A stretch of DNA of 64,000 bases from Flavobacteriales bacterium UBA7666 (GCA_002483265.1 DLHO01000027.1:186001-250000), one strand, 5' to 3'. Positions 1 through 9,950 are shown, numbered from the stretch's first letter. Translations and numbers: made by a program. Notes: generated from the sequence alone by a model not told the origin.

Positions 1-1
1 A

Positions 2-427
2 CACGGAAAACATTATTATTTTTTAGGTGTTGAAGGTTTCAAGCAAAAAATTGATGGCGACGAGTTCATAGAGTGGGAAGAGGTTTATACAGATAACTTT
101 TACGGAACCCTGGCTTCTGAATTGGAACGAATTTGGGGAGAAGGAAAGACCGTCATCTTTGATGTAGACGTTGTTGGAGGATTGAACCTGAAAAAAATCA
201 TGGGAGACAATGCCCTTGCGATTTTTGTGCAACCACCTTCCTTTGAGGATTTGGAACAGCGTTTGCGATTTCGAAGCACTGAAACGGAAGAAAAAATTTC
301 TATGCGTTTGGCGAAAGCTCATATTGAATTAGACCGCGCACCGGAATTTGACTATATTCTTTTGAATGACGAGCTCAAAAGAGCATGTAAGGAAGCCGAA
401 GAATTAGTTCGCAAATTTATTTCCTGA
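2..427 (+). CDS. gmk: guanylate kinase, C-terminal part
   Basis: Guanylate kinase phosphorylates GMP to GDP with ATP. The window opens inside the gene, so the N-terminal P-loop is missing. What remains reads in frame from base 2: a Y-F-L-G-V stretch, the WEEVYTDNFYGT segment of the GMP-binding lid, VIFDVDVVGG (the family's conserved D-V-x-x-x-G strand), then RLRFRSTE, which carries the LID arginines, and an NDEL-type C-terminus. Gmk proteins are about 190-205 residues, so roughly 50-60 are outside the window. nadD follows after 3 nt, so the two are probably cotranscribed. The assignment is firm. Confidence 0.95.
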   Translation, partial: HGKHYYFLGVEGFKQKIDGDEFIEWEEVYTDNFYGTLASELERIWGEGKTVIFDVDVVGGLNLKKIMGDNALAIFVQPPSFEDLEQRLRFRSTETEEKISMRLAKAHIELDRAPEFDYILLNDELKRACKEAEELVRKFIS

Positions 428-430
428 TTT

Positions 431-1045
431 ATGAAAGTAGGATTGTATTTCGGAACGTTTAATCCCATTCATGTTGGACATTTGGTCATTGCAAATTACA
501 TGGCTGAATACACGGATATCGATCAGGTTTGGTTGGTAGTCACTCCGCAAAATCCATTGAAGTTGAAGTCTTCATTGTTGCCGGATTATCACCGTCTGGC
601 AATTGTAAATGAAGCAATTCAGGATAATATCAATTTGAAGGCTTCTGATATCGAGTTCAAATTACCACAACCGAATTACACGGCAACTACGTTGGCTCAT
701 TTAAAGGAGAAATACCCAACTCATGAATTCTCTCTGATCATGGGAGAAGACAACCTGCGGACATTTCACAAATGGTATAACCACGAACATTTGCTGGCAC
801 ATTACAAATTCTATGTTTATCCGCGTGTCTTAACAGTCCAGGAAGAAGAGGAGGTTCAGGAAATTGGACACTATCCGGAAAATGGATTTAAGAATCATCC
901 GAATATCATTACCTGTGAAGATGCTCCGGTGATGAAAGTTTCATCGAGCTTCGTGCGACATGCAATTAAAGAGGGAAAAGATGTGCGCTACCTGCTCACA
1001 GATCCCGTTCGCAAGTACATTGATGAAATGAATTTTTACCGTTAA
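431..1045 (+). CDS. nadD: nicotinate-nucleotide adenylyltransferase
   Basis: Transfers AMP from ATP to nicotinate mononucleotide to form deamido-NAD in NAD synthesis. The 204-residue protein starts with the nucleotidyltransferase signature GTFNPIHVGHL (residues 8-18, the (H/T)xGH motif), has MGEDNLRTFHKW near residue 105, and ends with VSSSFVRHAIKEGKDVRYLL, the ISSTxIR-type motif of the family. Length is normal. The start is the ATG 3 nt after the gmk stop, so it likely lies in one operon with gmk. Its stop codon overlaps the stop of the convergent small gene on the other strand. Confidence 0.96.
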   Translation: MKVGLYFGTFNPIHVGHLVIANYMAEYTDIDQVWLVVTPQNPLKLKSSLLPDYHRLAIVNEAIQDNINLKASDIEFKLPQPNYTATTLAHLKEKYPTHEFSLIMGEDNLRTFHKWYNHEHLLAHYKFYVYPRVLTVQEEEEVQEIGHYPENGFKNHPNIITCEDAPVMKVSSSFVRHAIKEGKDVRYLLTDPVRKYIDEMNFYR

Positions 1046-1275
1046 GCCTTTTTGCTTTTAAACAAACGTGCAATTTGCTTGCGGAAGAAAAACATCAGAA
1101 TTAAGTAAGGAATTGCAATCAAGAACAAAATCCCTGTATTGATAGATGAGCCAAAGGAATTTTCATCCAGCTCACTTCCTTGTTGCGCCAATAATTTACA
1201 CTGAGAACAACCTTGTCCAAAGGCAAAATCAACAACAATTAGCGTGATTGCAAGTAAAAACAATCGTTTTTTCAT
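1042..1275 (-). CDS. small membrane protein with signal peptide
   Basis: A 77-residue protein of unknown function. It has a signal-peptide-like start (MKKRLFLLAITLIVVDFAFG), a short extracytoplasmic stretch with two close cysteines (GCSQCKLL, CxxC at about residues 23-26), one transmembrane segment (about 47-65) and a basic tail ending FKSKKA. The CxxC could bind metal or form a disulfide. The ORF is real judging by its layout and a TACTTTTG promoter element 4 nt before the ATG. Its stop codon overlaps that of nadD, so the two genes converge with a few bases shared. Small proteins of this kind are common in Flavobacteriales, but I cannot name a family. Confidence 0.75.
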   Translation of the reverse strand: MKKRLFLLAITLIVVDFAFGQGCSQCKLLAQQGSELDENSFGSSINTGILFLIAIPYLILMFFFRKQIARLFKSKKA

Positions 1276-1279
1276 GTAG

Positions 1280-1287
1280 CAAAAGTA
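1280..1287 (-). promoter_or_regulatory. -7 promoter element (TACTTTTG), 4 nt before ATG
   Basis: Read on the minus strand this is TACTTTTG, a perfect match to the Bacteroidetes TAnnTTTG element, followed by CTAC and the ATG of the small membrane protein. No clear -33 TTG was found at 19-21 nt. The spacing predicts transcription starting at or next to the start codon. Confidence 0.6.
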
Positions 1288-1339
1288 CGAACAAACACTT
1301 AAAGAGAATCTGCTTTTGACCGATTTAACATATCTCCGG

Positions 1340-4300
1340 TTACAAGAGACTAATCAACTCCTTTCGATTCAACTGTTTCAAAGTGCTTACATCCGTATGT
1401 ACCAAATCGCCGACCAACTCCTGCTTGCGTTTTTGCAATTCCAGTATTTTCTCTTCAATCGTATTTGGTGTAATGAATCGCACAGCAACCACTTTTTTAT
1501 CCTGACCAATTCTGTAAGCACGGTCAATGGCCTGATTTTCTACCGCTGGATTCCACCACGGATCCATTAAATAGACATAATCTGCTTGCGTCAAATTCAA
1601 TCCCATTCCTCCGGCTTTCAAACTGATTAGAAAAACGCGAATGTTCTCATTCTCCTGAAATTCATTGACCACTTCTTTTCGTTTTCTGGTTTGACCGGTT
1701 AACAGAGAATAGGGAATATTCCTTTCTTCTAAAGCCTTTTCAATGAGTTTGAGCATCCCAACGAATTGAGAGAATACCAGAATTTTATGATGCTTCTTTT
1801 TATCTTCAATTTGCTCTAATAACTCTTGGATTTTGGCTGATTGCTCACCGTAGGAAACACCATTTTCATTGATCAATGCTGGAGAGTTACAAATCTGTCG
1901 CAATTTGGTTAACCCTGCGAGTACGTGCATACTGCTTTGTCCATCCAAAAAGTCTGGCTCACTCATAAGATACTCTTTCAATTCCGTTTTGTAGACATCG
2001 TAAACACGCTGTTGTTCGTGGTCCATTTCACAGTAGACAACCATTTCCGTTTTTTCAGGAAGTTCTGTTGCAACTTGTTTCTTGGTGCGTCTCAATAGAA
2101 ATGGATGAATGCGTTTTTGCAATTCTTTCGCCCGTTGACTATCCTGAAATTTATCAATCGGAAAGGCAAAATGATCTTTGAATTGTTTCAAAGAACCAAA
2201 CATTCCCGGATTGCAAAAGGAAAGAATCGAATAAATATCCAATGTATTGTTTTCAATCGGAGTTCCCGTAAGTACAAAACGTTGTTTGGACTGAAGCAAA
2301 CGAACGGTTTTATAACGTTTGGAATCCGGATTTTTAATTGCCTGACCTTCGTCCAAAATCACGGTATCGAACACAAAATCCTTCAAATAGCGGATGTCTG
2401 ACATCAAAGTTCCGTAGGTGCTCAGCAGAATATCGTATTCTACAAAGTGATGAACAGATTTGATGCGTTTGGTTCCATGAAGATCTAAAACCCGCAAATG
2501 TGGGGTAAATTTTGCGATTTCATCTTTCCAGTTGAAAACCAATGAAGTTGGAACAACAACAAGGTGAACTCCTTTTTTGACTTCCTGTTTTTTGGAAATA
2601 TATGCCAAAAGCTGAATGGTTTTTCCAAGACCCATATCATCTGCGAGAATTCCCCCGAAACCAAAATCATTTAAAAAGTGCAGCCAATGATATCCTTCCC
2701 GTTGGTAATGTCTCAATTCTGTTTCAAATGATTTGGGAAGTTCAATTTCAGGAATCCGCTCAAAGTGTGTGATCTTCTCTTTCAGATCTTCAATCTGAGT
2801 TCGAACTGTGCTGTCAATTTCTTCTGCATCGAACCATTCATCAATAAACTGATAGGATGTTTTGGGAATTCGAATCACATCATCCACTAATTCCCCTTCC
2901 TGAAAAAAGGCTGAGAATCGTTCCAGCCATTGTTGTGGAAGCAAAGCCATTTGTCCGTCACCTAATTTTACGTAGCGTGATTTCTGAATAATACTTCGTT
3001 GAATTTCCTTCAAACGAACGCGGTTATCGCCGACCTTAATATGTGCTTTGGTTTCAAACCAATCAATTCCACTGATGATCTGAACCGAAACTTTCATGTT
3101 TTTTGGAACCAGTTTTAATTTGGTCAATTCCTGAAATCCGTGAATTTCTAATTCAGCTTCACTCCAGGATTCGAAAGCATTCAGAAACCAATCGTTTTCT
3201 AAAAACTGGCTTTTGTGTAAATAGAAAAAATCTCCGCCAAGCTGGTATTCGAAATCTTTGTGCAAACGAATGATCTGACCCAAAAAGCTGACCTCTAAGT
3301 TTTCGTCTCTTGGAATTTCAAAAGAATTCCCGGTTTGATCGATGGTGAGCAATTTGCGCTTGGACAGAATTGGAATTTCCACTTTTCCGTATTCGATCAT
3401 TGGAGTGATATGAATATAATGCTCACTATCCGTGAGGTAAATGCGTTTTGCCCGAACAGTTGCTAACTGCGTTTGCTTGATAAGTGCACGCGTAGCTTTT
3501 TTGACATAGGAATAATTGATGCTTACTACGTTTTCAAGTGGCACCAAAAACCCCGCTTGGAAAGCATCAAATTGCGATTGATGAATGATCAGCTTGTGGT
3601 GATTCTTTCTGAAATAACTCAAGGTTCGGAGGTAATTCCAGTTTTTAATGAGGTAAAGATCTTGTCCGCGACGAATGAATAATTCGCTTTTCGTTTTTAC
3701 TTGATCAAAGGGAATCTTGAGATTATCGAATTCAATAAAACCGGTTATTTCATAAAACTCCTCATTTTGATTGACATCCAAATGCAAAAGCATCGGTTTG
3801 TCGTATATATGAAGTGCAAGATCTGTATCTTTTGTGGGTTTGGTGTCCCAGACTTCAATCACTTCCAACTCTTCAAAAAGTGGTTTCGCAATCCCAATGG
3901 ATTTGACAACTTTCTGGAATGTTTCCTCATCATTTGCCAAGTTCCGGTATAAATGATGCTTGGTTCCCAACATGCCTAATGCTGTATAAGCCTGAATCAT
4001 CTCCGGCTTAGTCTCCTGCAGTGCCAATTCCAATGCATTCAGTGACCGGATCGGGGATTTTATTTTACCGCTTTGTGTCAAGGCACTTTCATTGATTTCA
4101 AATTCGAAATGATTTTCATCTGAAAAAGCCCGAAATGAAATATACCGATTTGGTAAAGCTTGATGTAATTTTTCCGGAGAGAATGAAACAGGAGCCAATT
4201 TTCGTTTCAGCTCCTCTATTTTATCGGGACTTAAACGAATGAGTTCCGGACTCCTGGAAGTTACTTTTACCTGCCGGTTTTCATACGAAATCTGAAAAAA

Positions 4301-4732
4301 CTCGCCCCACTTTCTTTCTTCACTAATTCCATAAGAAAGTGCCGTTTCAGAAATGCGTTTACGCCGATCGGATTCATCAAAGAAGATCCGAAAGTCGGGA
4401 TACTCCATCACACGATAAAGAACAATTGCTTGGTGATCACATAGTTTTTTACCGTTTCCTCCGCAACTGCAAGCAAGAACAACTGTTTGGTTTTCCTGTG
4501 TAAGAACTACTTCATGCTCAGCCCGGAATCCGTAATTGCATAAAAAGATGCCTTTATTAATGGAAAGTTCAACCGCATGAACAGAGTTAGAACTAAGGTT
4601 AAGCACTTGAATAGCAGAAGCCTCTGCATATTTCAGAAGTGTCCCATAATTCAGTTCGGCGAATGTTGAATCGCGAAAAATAAACAATTCTTCGCCCTCT
4701 TCGGGATCCTCCATTTCAAATGAACTTAGCAT
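1340..4732 (-). CDS. SNF2-family DEAD/H helicase with SWIM zinc finger
   Basis: A Swi2/Snf2 ATPase, a DNA translocase that remodels protein-DNA complexes; the bacterial role (often RNA polymerase or repair) is not known here. The 1130-residue protein has an N-terminal SWIM zinc finger (CSCGGNGKKLCDH, CxC...CxH), a long beta-rich middle part, Walker A DDMGLGKT at about 700, DEGQ box at about 794, LTGTPIENN, and the C-terminal helicase lobe with QAIDRAYRIGQ near 1069. I chose the ATG at 4732 (MLSSFEMEDPEEGEE) because a longer ORF up to 4906 would run over the divergent gene and adds a low-complexity hydrophobic stretch. It stands alone, with no methylase or nuclease partner beside it. Confidence 0.93.
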   Translation of the reverse strand: MLSSFEMEDPEEGEELFIFRDSTFAELNYGTLLKYAEASAIQVLNLSSNSVHAVELSINKGIFLCNYGFRAEHEVVLTQENQTVVLACSCGGNGKKLCDHQAIVLYRVMEYPDFRIFFDESDRRKRISETALSYGISEERKWGEFFQISYENRQVKVTSRSPELIRLSPDKIEELKRKLAPVSFSPEKLHQALPNRYISFRAFSDENHFEFEINESALTQSGKIKSPIRSLNALELALQETKPEMIQAYTALGMLGTKHHLYRNLANDEETFQKVVKSIGIAKPLFEELEVIEVWDTKPTKDTDLALHIYDKPMLLHLDVNQNEEFYEITGFIEFDNLKIPFDQVKTKSELFIRRGQDLYLIKNWNYLRTLSYFRKNHHKLIIHQSQFDAFQAGFLVPLENVVSINYSYVKKATRALIKQTQLATVRAKRIYLTDSEHYIHITPMIEYGKVEIPILSKRKLLTIDQTGNSFEIPRDENLEVSFLGQIIRLHKDFEYQLGGDFFYLHKSQFLENDWFLNAFESWSEAELEIHGFQELTKLKLVPKNMKVSVQIISGIDWFETKAHIKVGDNRVRLKEIQRSIIQKSRYVKLGDGQMALLPQQWLERFSAFFQEGELVDDVIRIPKTSYQFIDEWFDAEEIDSTVRTQIEDLKEKITHFERIPEIELPKSFETELRHYQREGYHWLHFLNDFGFGGILADDMGLGKTIQLLAYISKKQEVKKGVHLVVVPTSLVFNWKDEIAKFTPHLRVLDLHGTKRIKSVHHFVEYDILLSTYGTLMSDIRYLKDFVFDTVILDEGQAIKNPDSKRYKTVRLLQSKQRFVLTGTPIENNTLDIYSILSFCNPGMFGSLKQFKDHFAFPIDKFQDSQRAKELQKRIHPFLLRRTKKQVATELPEKTEMVVYCEMDHEQQRVYDVYKTELKEYLMSEPDFLDGQSSMHVLAGLTKLRQICNSPALINENGVSYGEQSAKIQELLEQIEDKKKHHKILVFSQFVGMLKLIEKALEERNIPYSLLTGQTRKRKEVVNEFQENENIRVFLISLKAGGMGLNLTQADYVYLMDPWWNPAVENQAIDRAYRIGQDKKVVAVRFITPNTIEEKILELQKRKQELVGDLVHTDVSTLKQLNRKELISLL

Positions 4733-4850
4733 AACAGTGAAGGTAGCTAAAATTGAGAAATTTGGGGGCAAGTATTGGCGCTTTTGGATACTTATTTCAA
4801 TATTAGTTTGATATTTGTAGCTATTGATTATTCTAAGTAATTTGGAAGTC

Positions 4851-6872
4851 TTGAAAAAAAGAAGAATAACAAATAGTATTGCGTTTTTATTGATCACACT
4901 AATCACGGTGATCTTTCAATTCAAGCATGTGAATGAGATTCCGGCGTATACGCATACCTGGGCTCAAAATGACCGTCTGGCACTTGCGAATGGCTTCGTT
5001 CGAAACGATCTGAATTTTTTCAAACCTCAGAATTACATTCTCAATCACCAATTTCCTAAAAATTGGTCTGATCCCAGTTATTCAACCATAACAGCCGTAG
5101 AATTTCCGATCCACGATTATGTTCCGGCTGTTTTTATGAAAACTTTCGGAACGAATGAGCCATGGGTCTTTCACGCATATATTTTGCTCTACAGTATCAT
5201 TGGATTTTTCTTTCTCTTCTTACTGGCAGAAAAAATTTGTGGCTCCAAAGTGAAAGCTGCTTTGGTCGTATTATTTGCAATTACATCGCCGATCTATACG
5301 TTTTATCAGGGTGGATTTTTGCCCACCATTCCAAGTATTGCAAATACGATCATAGCGCTCTACTGTTATGCCCTGTATTTTGAAGGAGGCAAAAAGAAAT
5401 GGTTCCGATGGGCTTTGTTCTTTTTCACTTTTGCAGCGCTTGCGCGTTTCACCTTTGTCATTCCTTTTTTAGCAGTTCTTGGTTTCGAATTAATCCGTAT
5501 TCTTCAAAAGAAAGCCAAGTTCTGGCCAAATGTTTTGGGAGTCGGAATCTCGTTTCTGGTGCTTTTTGCAGCCCAATATTACAACAGAACCCTACGTGCA
5601 GCATACGGTTCGGATTTCCTGAGTGAATTATTACCTGCAGACAATATGGAGGAAATGAAAACCATCCTCGAACACATGTGGGAAGTAATGGTGCTGGCCT
5701 ATCTTTCGGTGAAACATTATTTCCTGATTTTCTTATTGATCGTACTGGTTTTGATAGCGCTCCTGATCAAAGAAAGAAGTTCATATAAAGCGTTTGCAGG
5801 ATGGTGGATCATTTGCCTGTTCTGGCTTATCGGAGCGTGTTTGTTCTGGTTTGCAATGACCAAGCAATTCTTCGCACATGATTATTATTTCCTGGATACG
5901 TTCTATTTGCCGATTGTTTTCTTTGTAGCACTTTGTTTAGCAGTTCTTCCCAAACCTCAGTGGTATTTCGGAGAAACGGTCATGGCGTTATTCGTGATCT
6001 ATTTCGGTATTGTTGCTTTTAGGGAAACATCCGATTTTCAGAAACAGCGAAGAATTTATGTTGCCAATGACCATTTTACCGGAACAGTTATAAACTTTGA
6101 AGGATCGGATGCTTTTTTAACCAAATCCGGAGTTGCGAGAGAAGACACCATTTTGGTTATTCACACGTATGGACCCAATATTCCTTTTGTGAGAATGAAC
6201 CGTGTTGGTCTTGCTGTGGAAGGACATTCTCCGGATGATATTGACAGAGGATTGAATTGGAAATGGGATTATGTGGTGTTTCAGAAACCCTATTTCATGG
6301 AAGAAGTATATGCGATTTATCCGACTATCCTTGAAAGAGTAGAATCAATTGCTTCAAATGAAAATCTGATCTTGTGCAGACGAAAAACAGACACCATTCC
6401 ACAAACCCTCATGGAATTTATGGATGTGAAGGGAGCGTACAAAACGATTAGAACAAACTTTGAATCCACAAAAGCCATGAAGGGGGTGAAGTTTGAAAAA
6501 GATCCGAATAATAACAAAAATCAGGTTGGGTTAGTTGATGAAAATGAAGGGTATGGCTTTGCACAGGATTTCACAAAAGACATTGGTCCGGATACCAAAG
6601 GAAGAGTGTTAAAGGTGAAAGGAAAATTCCTGCGTAAAAATGAGAACCAGATTTCAATCATTGTTGCATACTCCAATGGAAACGATCTTTCTTATTACCA
6701 AACAATCGAGTTGAATCCCTTGTCAACTGCAAATGAATGGGCTGAGAAAGAATTTCTCTTATTCCTTCCCAAGAGATCATCTGTGAATGAGAAATTGAGC
6801 TTCTATATCCACAATCTGAATAAGAATGTGGTTTTGCTGGATGATTTCGAATTTACGTTTTACAGAAACTAG
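4851..6872 (+). CDS. multi-pass membrane protein, glycosyltransferase-like (ArnT/PMT type)
   Basis: About 673 residues. The N-terminal two thirds holds around ten hydrophobic helices, beginning just after MKKRR. An early periplasmic loop carries the acidic motif AVEFPIHDY, which resembles the first-loop motif of GT-C enzymes using polyprenyl-phosphate sugars. The C-terminal ~230 residues are soluble and beta-rich, so the protein may transfer sugar or another group at the outer face of the inner membrane. The start is uncertain because no ATG lies near; TTG at 4851 gives a normal basic start, and TTG at 4824 or 4842 are alternatives. A TTTG box and a T-A-G-T-T-T-G -7-like element (about 4784-4810) lie in the divergent gap. 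Confidence 0.65.
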   Translation: MKKRRITNSIAFLLITLITVIFQFKHVNEIPAYTHTWAQNDRLALANGFVRNDLNFFKPQNYILNHQFPKNWSDPSYSTITAVEFPIHDYVPAVFMKTFGTNEPWVFHAYILLYSIIGFFFLFLLAEKICGSKVKAALVVLFAITSPIYTFYQGGFLPTIPSIANTIIALYCYALYFEGGKKKWFRWALFFFTFAALARFTFVIPFLAVLGFELIRILQKKAKFWPNVLGVGISFLVLFAAQYYNRTLRAAYGSDFLSELLPADNMEEMKTILEHMWEVMVLAYLSVKHYFLIFLLIVLVLIALLIKERSSYKAFAGWWIICLFWLIGACLFWFAMTKQFFAHDYYFLDTFYLPIVFFVALCLAVLPKPQWYFGETVMALFVIYFGIVAFRETSDFQKQRRIYVANDHFTGTVINFEGSDAFLTKSGVAREDTILVIHTYGPNIPFVRMNRVGLAVEGHSPDDIDRGLNWKWDYVVFQKPYFMEEVYAIYPTILERVESIASNENLILCRRKTDTIPQTLMEFMDVKGAYKTIRTNFESTKAMKGVKFEKDPNNNKNQVGLVDENEGYGFAQDFTKDIGPDTKGRVLKVKGKFLRKNENQISIIVAYSNGNDLSYYQTIELNPLSTANEWAEKEFLLFLPKRSSVNEKLSFYIHNLNKNVVLLDDFEFTFYRN

Positions 6873-6902
6873 ACCTTGAACCACCGGATTGGTGGAATGA
6901 CT

Positions 6903-9752
6903 ATGGAAACATTTGTAAACAGAATTGTGAGTCACATGGACGAACATGCACTGAATCTTCAGAATGCATGCATTGTTGTTCCGTCTGAACGAATGATCGC
7001 CTATTTGCAACGTGCTTTCTTTCAGTTTTATCAAAAACCGATTCTTTCCCCAAAAATTATCACAATCGATCGTTGGATTCAGGATATAAATCCCATTCCG
7101 GTGCTGGATAAAACCAGTTTACTTTTTGAATTGTATGAATTGTTCAAAAAGGATCCGGTAGAAATCAATGTAGATTCTTTTGACGCATTTATGGCTTGGG
7201 GTCAAATCCTATTAAGTGATTTCGATGAAATAGACCGATATCTTGTTCCCGCGGATCAATTATTTAAGAACTTAAGAGATATCCGGGAAATTGAAAACTG
7301 GTCCTTTAATTCAGAAGAATTGTCGAAAGCTCAGATTCAGTTCATGGCCTTTTGGGATAAATTGAAACCATACTATTTTGCATTGGAAGAACGATTGAAA
7401 GCAAAATTGGTCACCACAAAAGGAAAAGCATATCGCTACCTTGCAAATAATATCGATTTGGCTTTTGCGAGTGATAAAGACACACAATTTGTGTTTGCCG
7501 GATTCAATGCCCTTTCGGAATCGGAACTTTCCATCATGAAGCAGCTCTCCATTATGGGAAGAGCCTCCATTCTAATGGATTCTGATCAGTTCTATTTCAA
7601 TGACAACATTCACGAAGCCGGTCAGTTTCAGCGCGATTTGTGCAAAAGAATGGAACTGAAAACACTGCCTTTTGTAGAAAATTACCTGAGCACGAAAGAG
7701 ATGTATATTCGGGTGGTGGAATGTCCGCAATTTACTTCGCAGGCACAAGTTGTGGGAAGTGAATTGAAAAAATTGAATTCCCGTCAGTTGAATGAAACAT
7801 TGGTTCTTTTAGCGGACGAAAGTTTATTGAGTTCGATTTTGAAACACCTTCCGGCAGAAATTGGTCAGGCGAATATTACAGTAGGTTTACCTTTGAGACA
7901 AACCTCGTTGAGATCCTGGGTAGATCTGATTTTCAGGTTGCAGGAATCCTTTCTGAGAAGAGGAAATTCGAGTATTTACTACCGGGATTTTATTCAATTT
8001 GCACATCATCCGTTTATTTTAGGAGTGCTTTCTGCGGCAGAGAAAAAGGAAATTCAAGATATCGAATCTAGGATCATTAATCACAACTGGCATTTTCTGG
8101 ATCGGAAGAAACTGGATCTGAGTGAGCGTTTATCAGAATTGAATAAGCTCATCTTTGAGCCTTGGAAAAACGATTGGTTGAGAGGTATTCAGGTCATTCA
8201 GCAGTTGAATGAAAAACTGGATCTGTGGTTGGAAGAAAAGAATGAATTGGAACGAGCGATTGTGCGCAGATTTGCCCATTCGACAGTTGTCCTGCAAAAT
8301 ATCATGAGTACACAATCTCCGTTGATGAGTATTTCGTCGTTTCGGAATTTATTCAACGGAAACTGGAGCAATGAAACCATCGCTTATTTTGGAAATCCGT
8401 TGGAAGGATTGCAAATCATGGGTTTATTGGAAACGCGTGGATTGGATTTCAAACGCATCTTTGTTTTCGGTTTGAACGAAGGCGCTATGCCGCCTCAGAA
8501 TGCGATCAATACCATTATTCCAATGGATTTGAGAAAGTATTTCGGGTTGCCGACTCCACGCGAAAAACAAGGACTTTTTGCACATCACTTTTACCGCTTG
8601 CTGCATCAGGCAGAAGAAATGCTGATTACGTATTCGAGTGCCTCAGAATCTGTTGGTTCCAGCGAACCAAGCAGGTATATTCAACAAATCGAATTGGAAC
8701 TGGCTCAGATCAATCCAAATATTCACATTCAGAAATCCTTTTATACTGCCGGAAACAAGGAAAAGGTCGGAACAACGTCCATTGAAAAAACGGAAGAAAT
8801 CATCGATCGCATTTATGAAGTGCTTCGTGGTGGAATCAGTTTTTCTATGTTGGATAAATTCATGAGTTGCCCCTTAGATTTCTATTACCGGTATGTGTTG
8901 CGTTTTGGTGAAGAAAACAAAGTAGAAGAAGATATTGAAAGCAGCACTCTCGGAACGATTATTCACTATGTATTGGAAAATCTGTTCGCGCCATTTATTG
9001 ATCGGGTTGATGAATCGGGAAGAAAAATTTCCGGAAGAGTAGTGACCGAAGAAGACCTATTCAAAATGGAGAAGGAAGTTCCGCTTCTGGTGAGTAAAAG
9101 CTTCGAGATCCACTTTTCGGAAGACCGCAATTCGTGGCAAACCGGAACCAATCACATCAATTTCGAAGTGGCCAAAGAAATGGTTCAGAATGTGCTTCGA
9201 AGAGATCGGACTATTTTGAAAGAGAATCCGCAAAAAGCCTTATTCATCCTCGGTTTGGAGCGAAAACTGGAAACCGTTATTGTAATCAATGATGAAACTA
9301 CTTCAGCTAAATCGTTTGAAGTCCGTCTTTCCGGAATTTGCGATCGAATCGACCAATTTGATGGGGTACATCGGATTATTGATTATAAATCCGGAAGTGT
9401 AAATCTGGAAAAAGTGGAATTGAAGAAAACGGCCAATCAGGAAAGCTATGAAGAAGCAATTCTAACGAATCGGCGCAAAGGAAATTCCCAGCAAAAACAT
9501 GTGCTTCAGTTGTTGATCTATTGCTACCTCTACTACAAAGAAACCGGAATTTTGACCGATCAAGCCGGAATCTTTTCGTTCCGATCAATTAAAGAAAGCC
9601 CTCATTTTTTGAAGCTACCGGAAGATATTCGAAAAGAGGATATTCCGGAATTTCTGGAACGTATGCTCAAGCAAACCATTGCAGACATGTTGGATACAAG
9701 TGTTCCTTTCGAGCATAACAAAGACTCGAAGTTCTGTGCTTATTGTAATTAG
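6903..9752 (+). CDS. AddB-like PD-(D/E)XK nuclease, probably C-terminally shortened
   Basis: A 949-residue protein like the AddB/RexB subunit of the double-strand-break repair helicase-nuclease. The N-terminus has a degenerate UvrD-like helicase lobe (CIVVPSERMIAYLQ, with no Walker A lysine seen), then GLNEGAMPP and YSSASESVGSSEPSR. The C-terminal nuclease domain has CPLDFYYRYV (first Fe-S cysteine), LGTIIHYVLE, an RIDQFDG strand and IIDYKSG (catalytic D-Y-K). Relatives end with C-x2-C-x5-C for the 4Fe-4S cluster; here the protein stops at FCAYCN, so the last cysteine is missing. The stop codon's AG is the first two bases of a dispersed repeat (9751-9856). ATG 6903 or 6897 is preferred over TTG 6876. 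Confidence 0.85.
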   Translation: METFVNRIVSHMDEHALNLQNACIVVPSERMIAYLQRAFFQFYQKPILSPKIITIDRWIQDINPIPVLDKTSLLFELYELFKKDPVEINVDSFDAFMAWGQILLSDFDEIDRYLVPADQLFKNLRDIREIENWSFNSEELSKAQIQFMAFWDKLKPYYFALEERLKAKLVTTKGKAYRYLANNIDLAFASDKDTQFVFAGFNALSESELSIMKQLSIMGRASILMDSDQFYFNDNIHEAGQFQRDLCKRMELKTLPFVENYLSTKEMYIRVVECPQFTSQAQVVGSELKKLNSRQLNETLVLLADESLLSSILKHLPAEIGQANITVGLPLRQTSLRSWVDLIFRLQESFLRRGNSSIYYRDFIQFAHHPFILGVLSAAEKKEIQDIESRIINHNWHFLDRKKLDLSERLSELNKLIFEPWKNDWLRGIQVIQQLNEKLDLWLEEKNELERAIVRRFAHSTVVLQNIMSTQSPLMSISSFRNLFNGNWSNETIAYFGNPLEGLQIMGLLETRGLDFKRIFVFGLNEGAMPPQNAINTIIPMDLRKYFGLPTPREKQGLFAHHFYRLLHQAEEMLITYSSASESVGSSEPSRYIQQIELELAQINPNIHIQKSFYTAGNKEKVGTTSIEKTEEIIDRIYEVLRGGISFSMLDKFMSCPLDFYYRYVLRFGEENKVEEDIESSTLGTIIHYVLENLFAPFIDRVDESGRKISGRVVTEEDLFKMEKEVPLLVSKSFEIHFSEDRNSWQTGTNHINFEVAKEMVQNVLRRDRTILKENPQKALFILGLERKLETVIVINDETTSAKSFEVRLSGICDRIDQFDGVHRIIDYKSGSVNLEKVELKKTANQESYEEAILTNRRKGNSQQKHVLQLLIYCYLYYKETGILTDQAGIFSFRSIKESPHFLKLPEDIRKEDIPEFLERMLKQTIADMLDTSVPFEHNKDSKFCAYCN

Positions 9753-9856
9753 GCATTTTTGCTTACTTTTTTTGCCTCGTAAGAGGCCGCATAACGGGTG
9801 AAGACGAAGGAGCGACAAACGTTAGTGCGAAAGCGCTGAGGTAAAGTAGGAAGGTG
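9751..9856 (+). repeat. dispersed structured repeat, copy A
   Basis: About 105 nt that closely match 18797-18896. It folds as one unit: outer stem CTTACTTT (9762-9769) with AAAGTAGG (9843-9850), hairpin GCCTC-GTAA-GAGGC (9774-9787), and hairpin TTAGTGC-GAAA-GCGCTGA (9822-9839) with a GNRA-type loop. Bases differing from copy B mostly keep pairing. It begins exactly at the stop codon of the nuclease gene. The rest of the gap to 9919 shows nothing clear. Confidence 0.8.
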
Positions 9857-9919
9857 GGGATAGTGGAGGAATTAGATGAATGATAATTGAACAACAGTGA
9901 TTAGAGATTTTAATATTTG

Positions 9920-9950
9920 TTTGCAGAGCGCACAATTTTTTGTAACATTT
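9920..9950 (+). promoter_or_regulatory. promoter TTTG-N19-TAACATTT
   Basis: TTTG at 9920-9923 and TAACATTT at 9943-9950 are spaced by 19 nt, the usual Bacteroidetes -33/-7 layout. It sits 36 nt before the ATG of the lipoprotein gene at 9987. Confidence 0.65.

Noticed and set aside
1340..4732. SNF2 helicase as part of a defence system
   Set aside because: Neighbours are housekeeping or membrane genes with no methylase, nuclease or integrase of the known SNF2 defence systems.
4733..4906. N-terminal extension of the SNF2 protein
   Set aside because: It overlaps the divergent gene and its promoter region, and its composition does not look like coding sequence.
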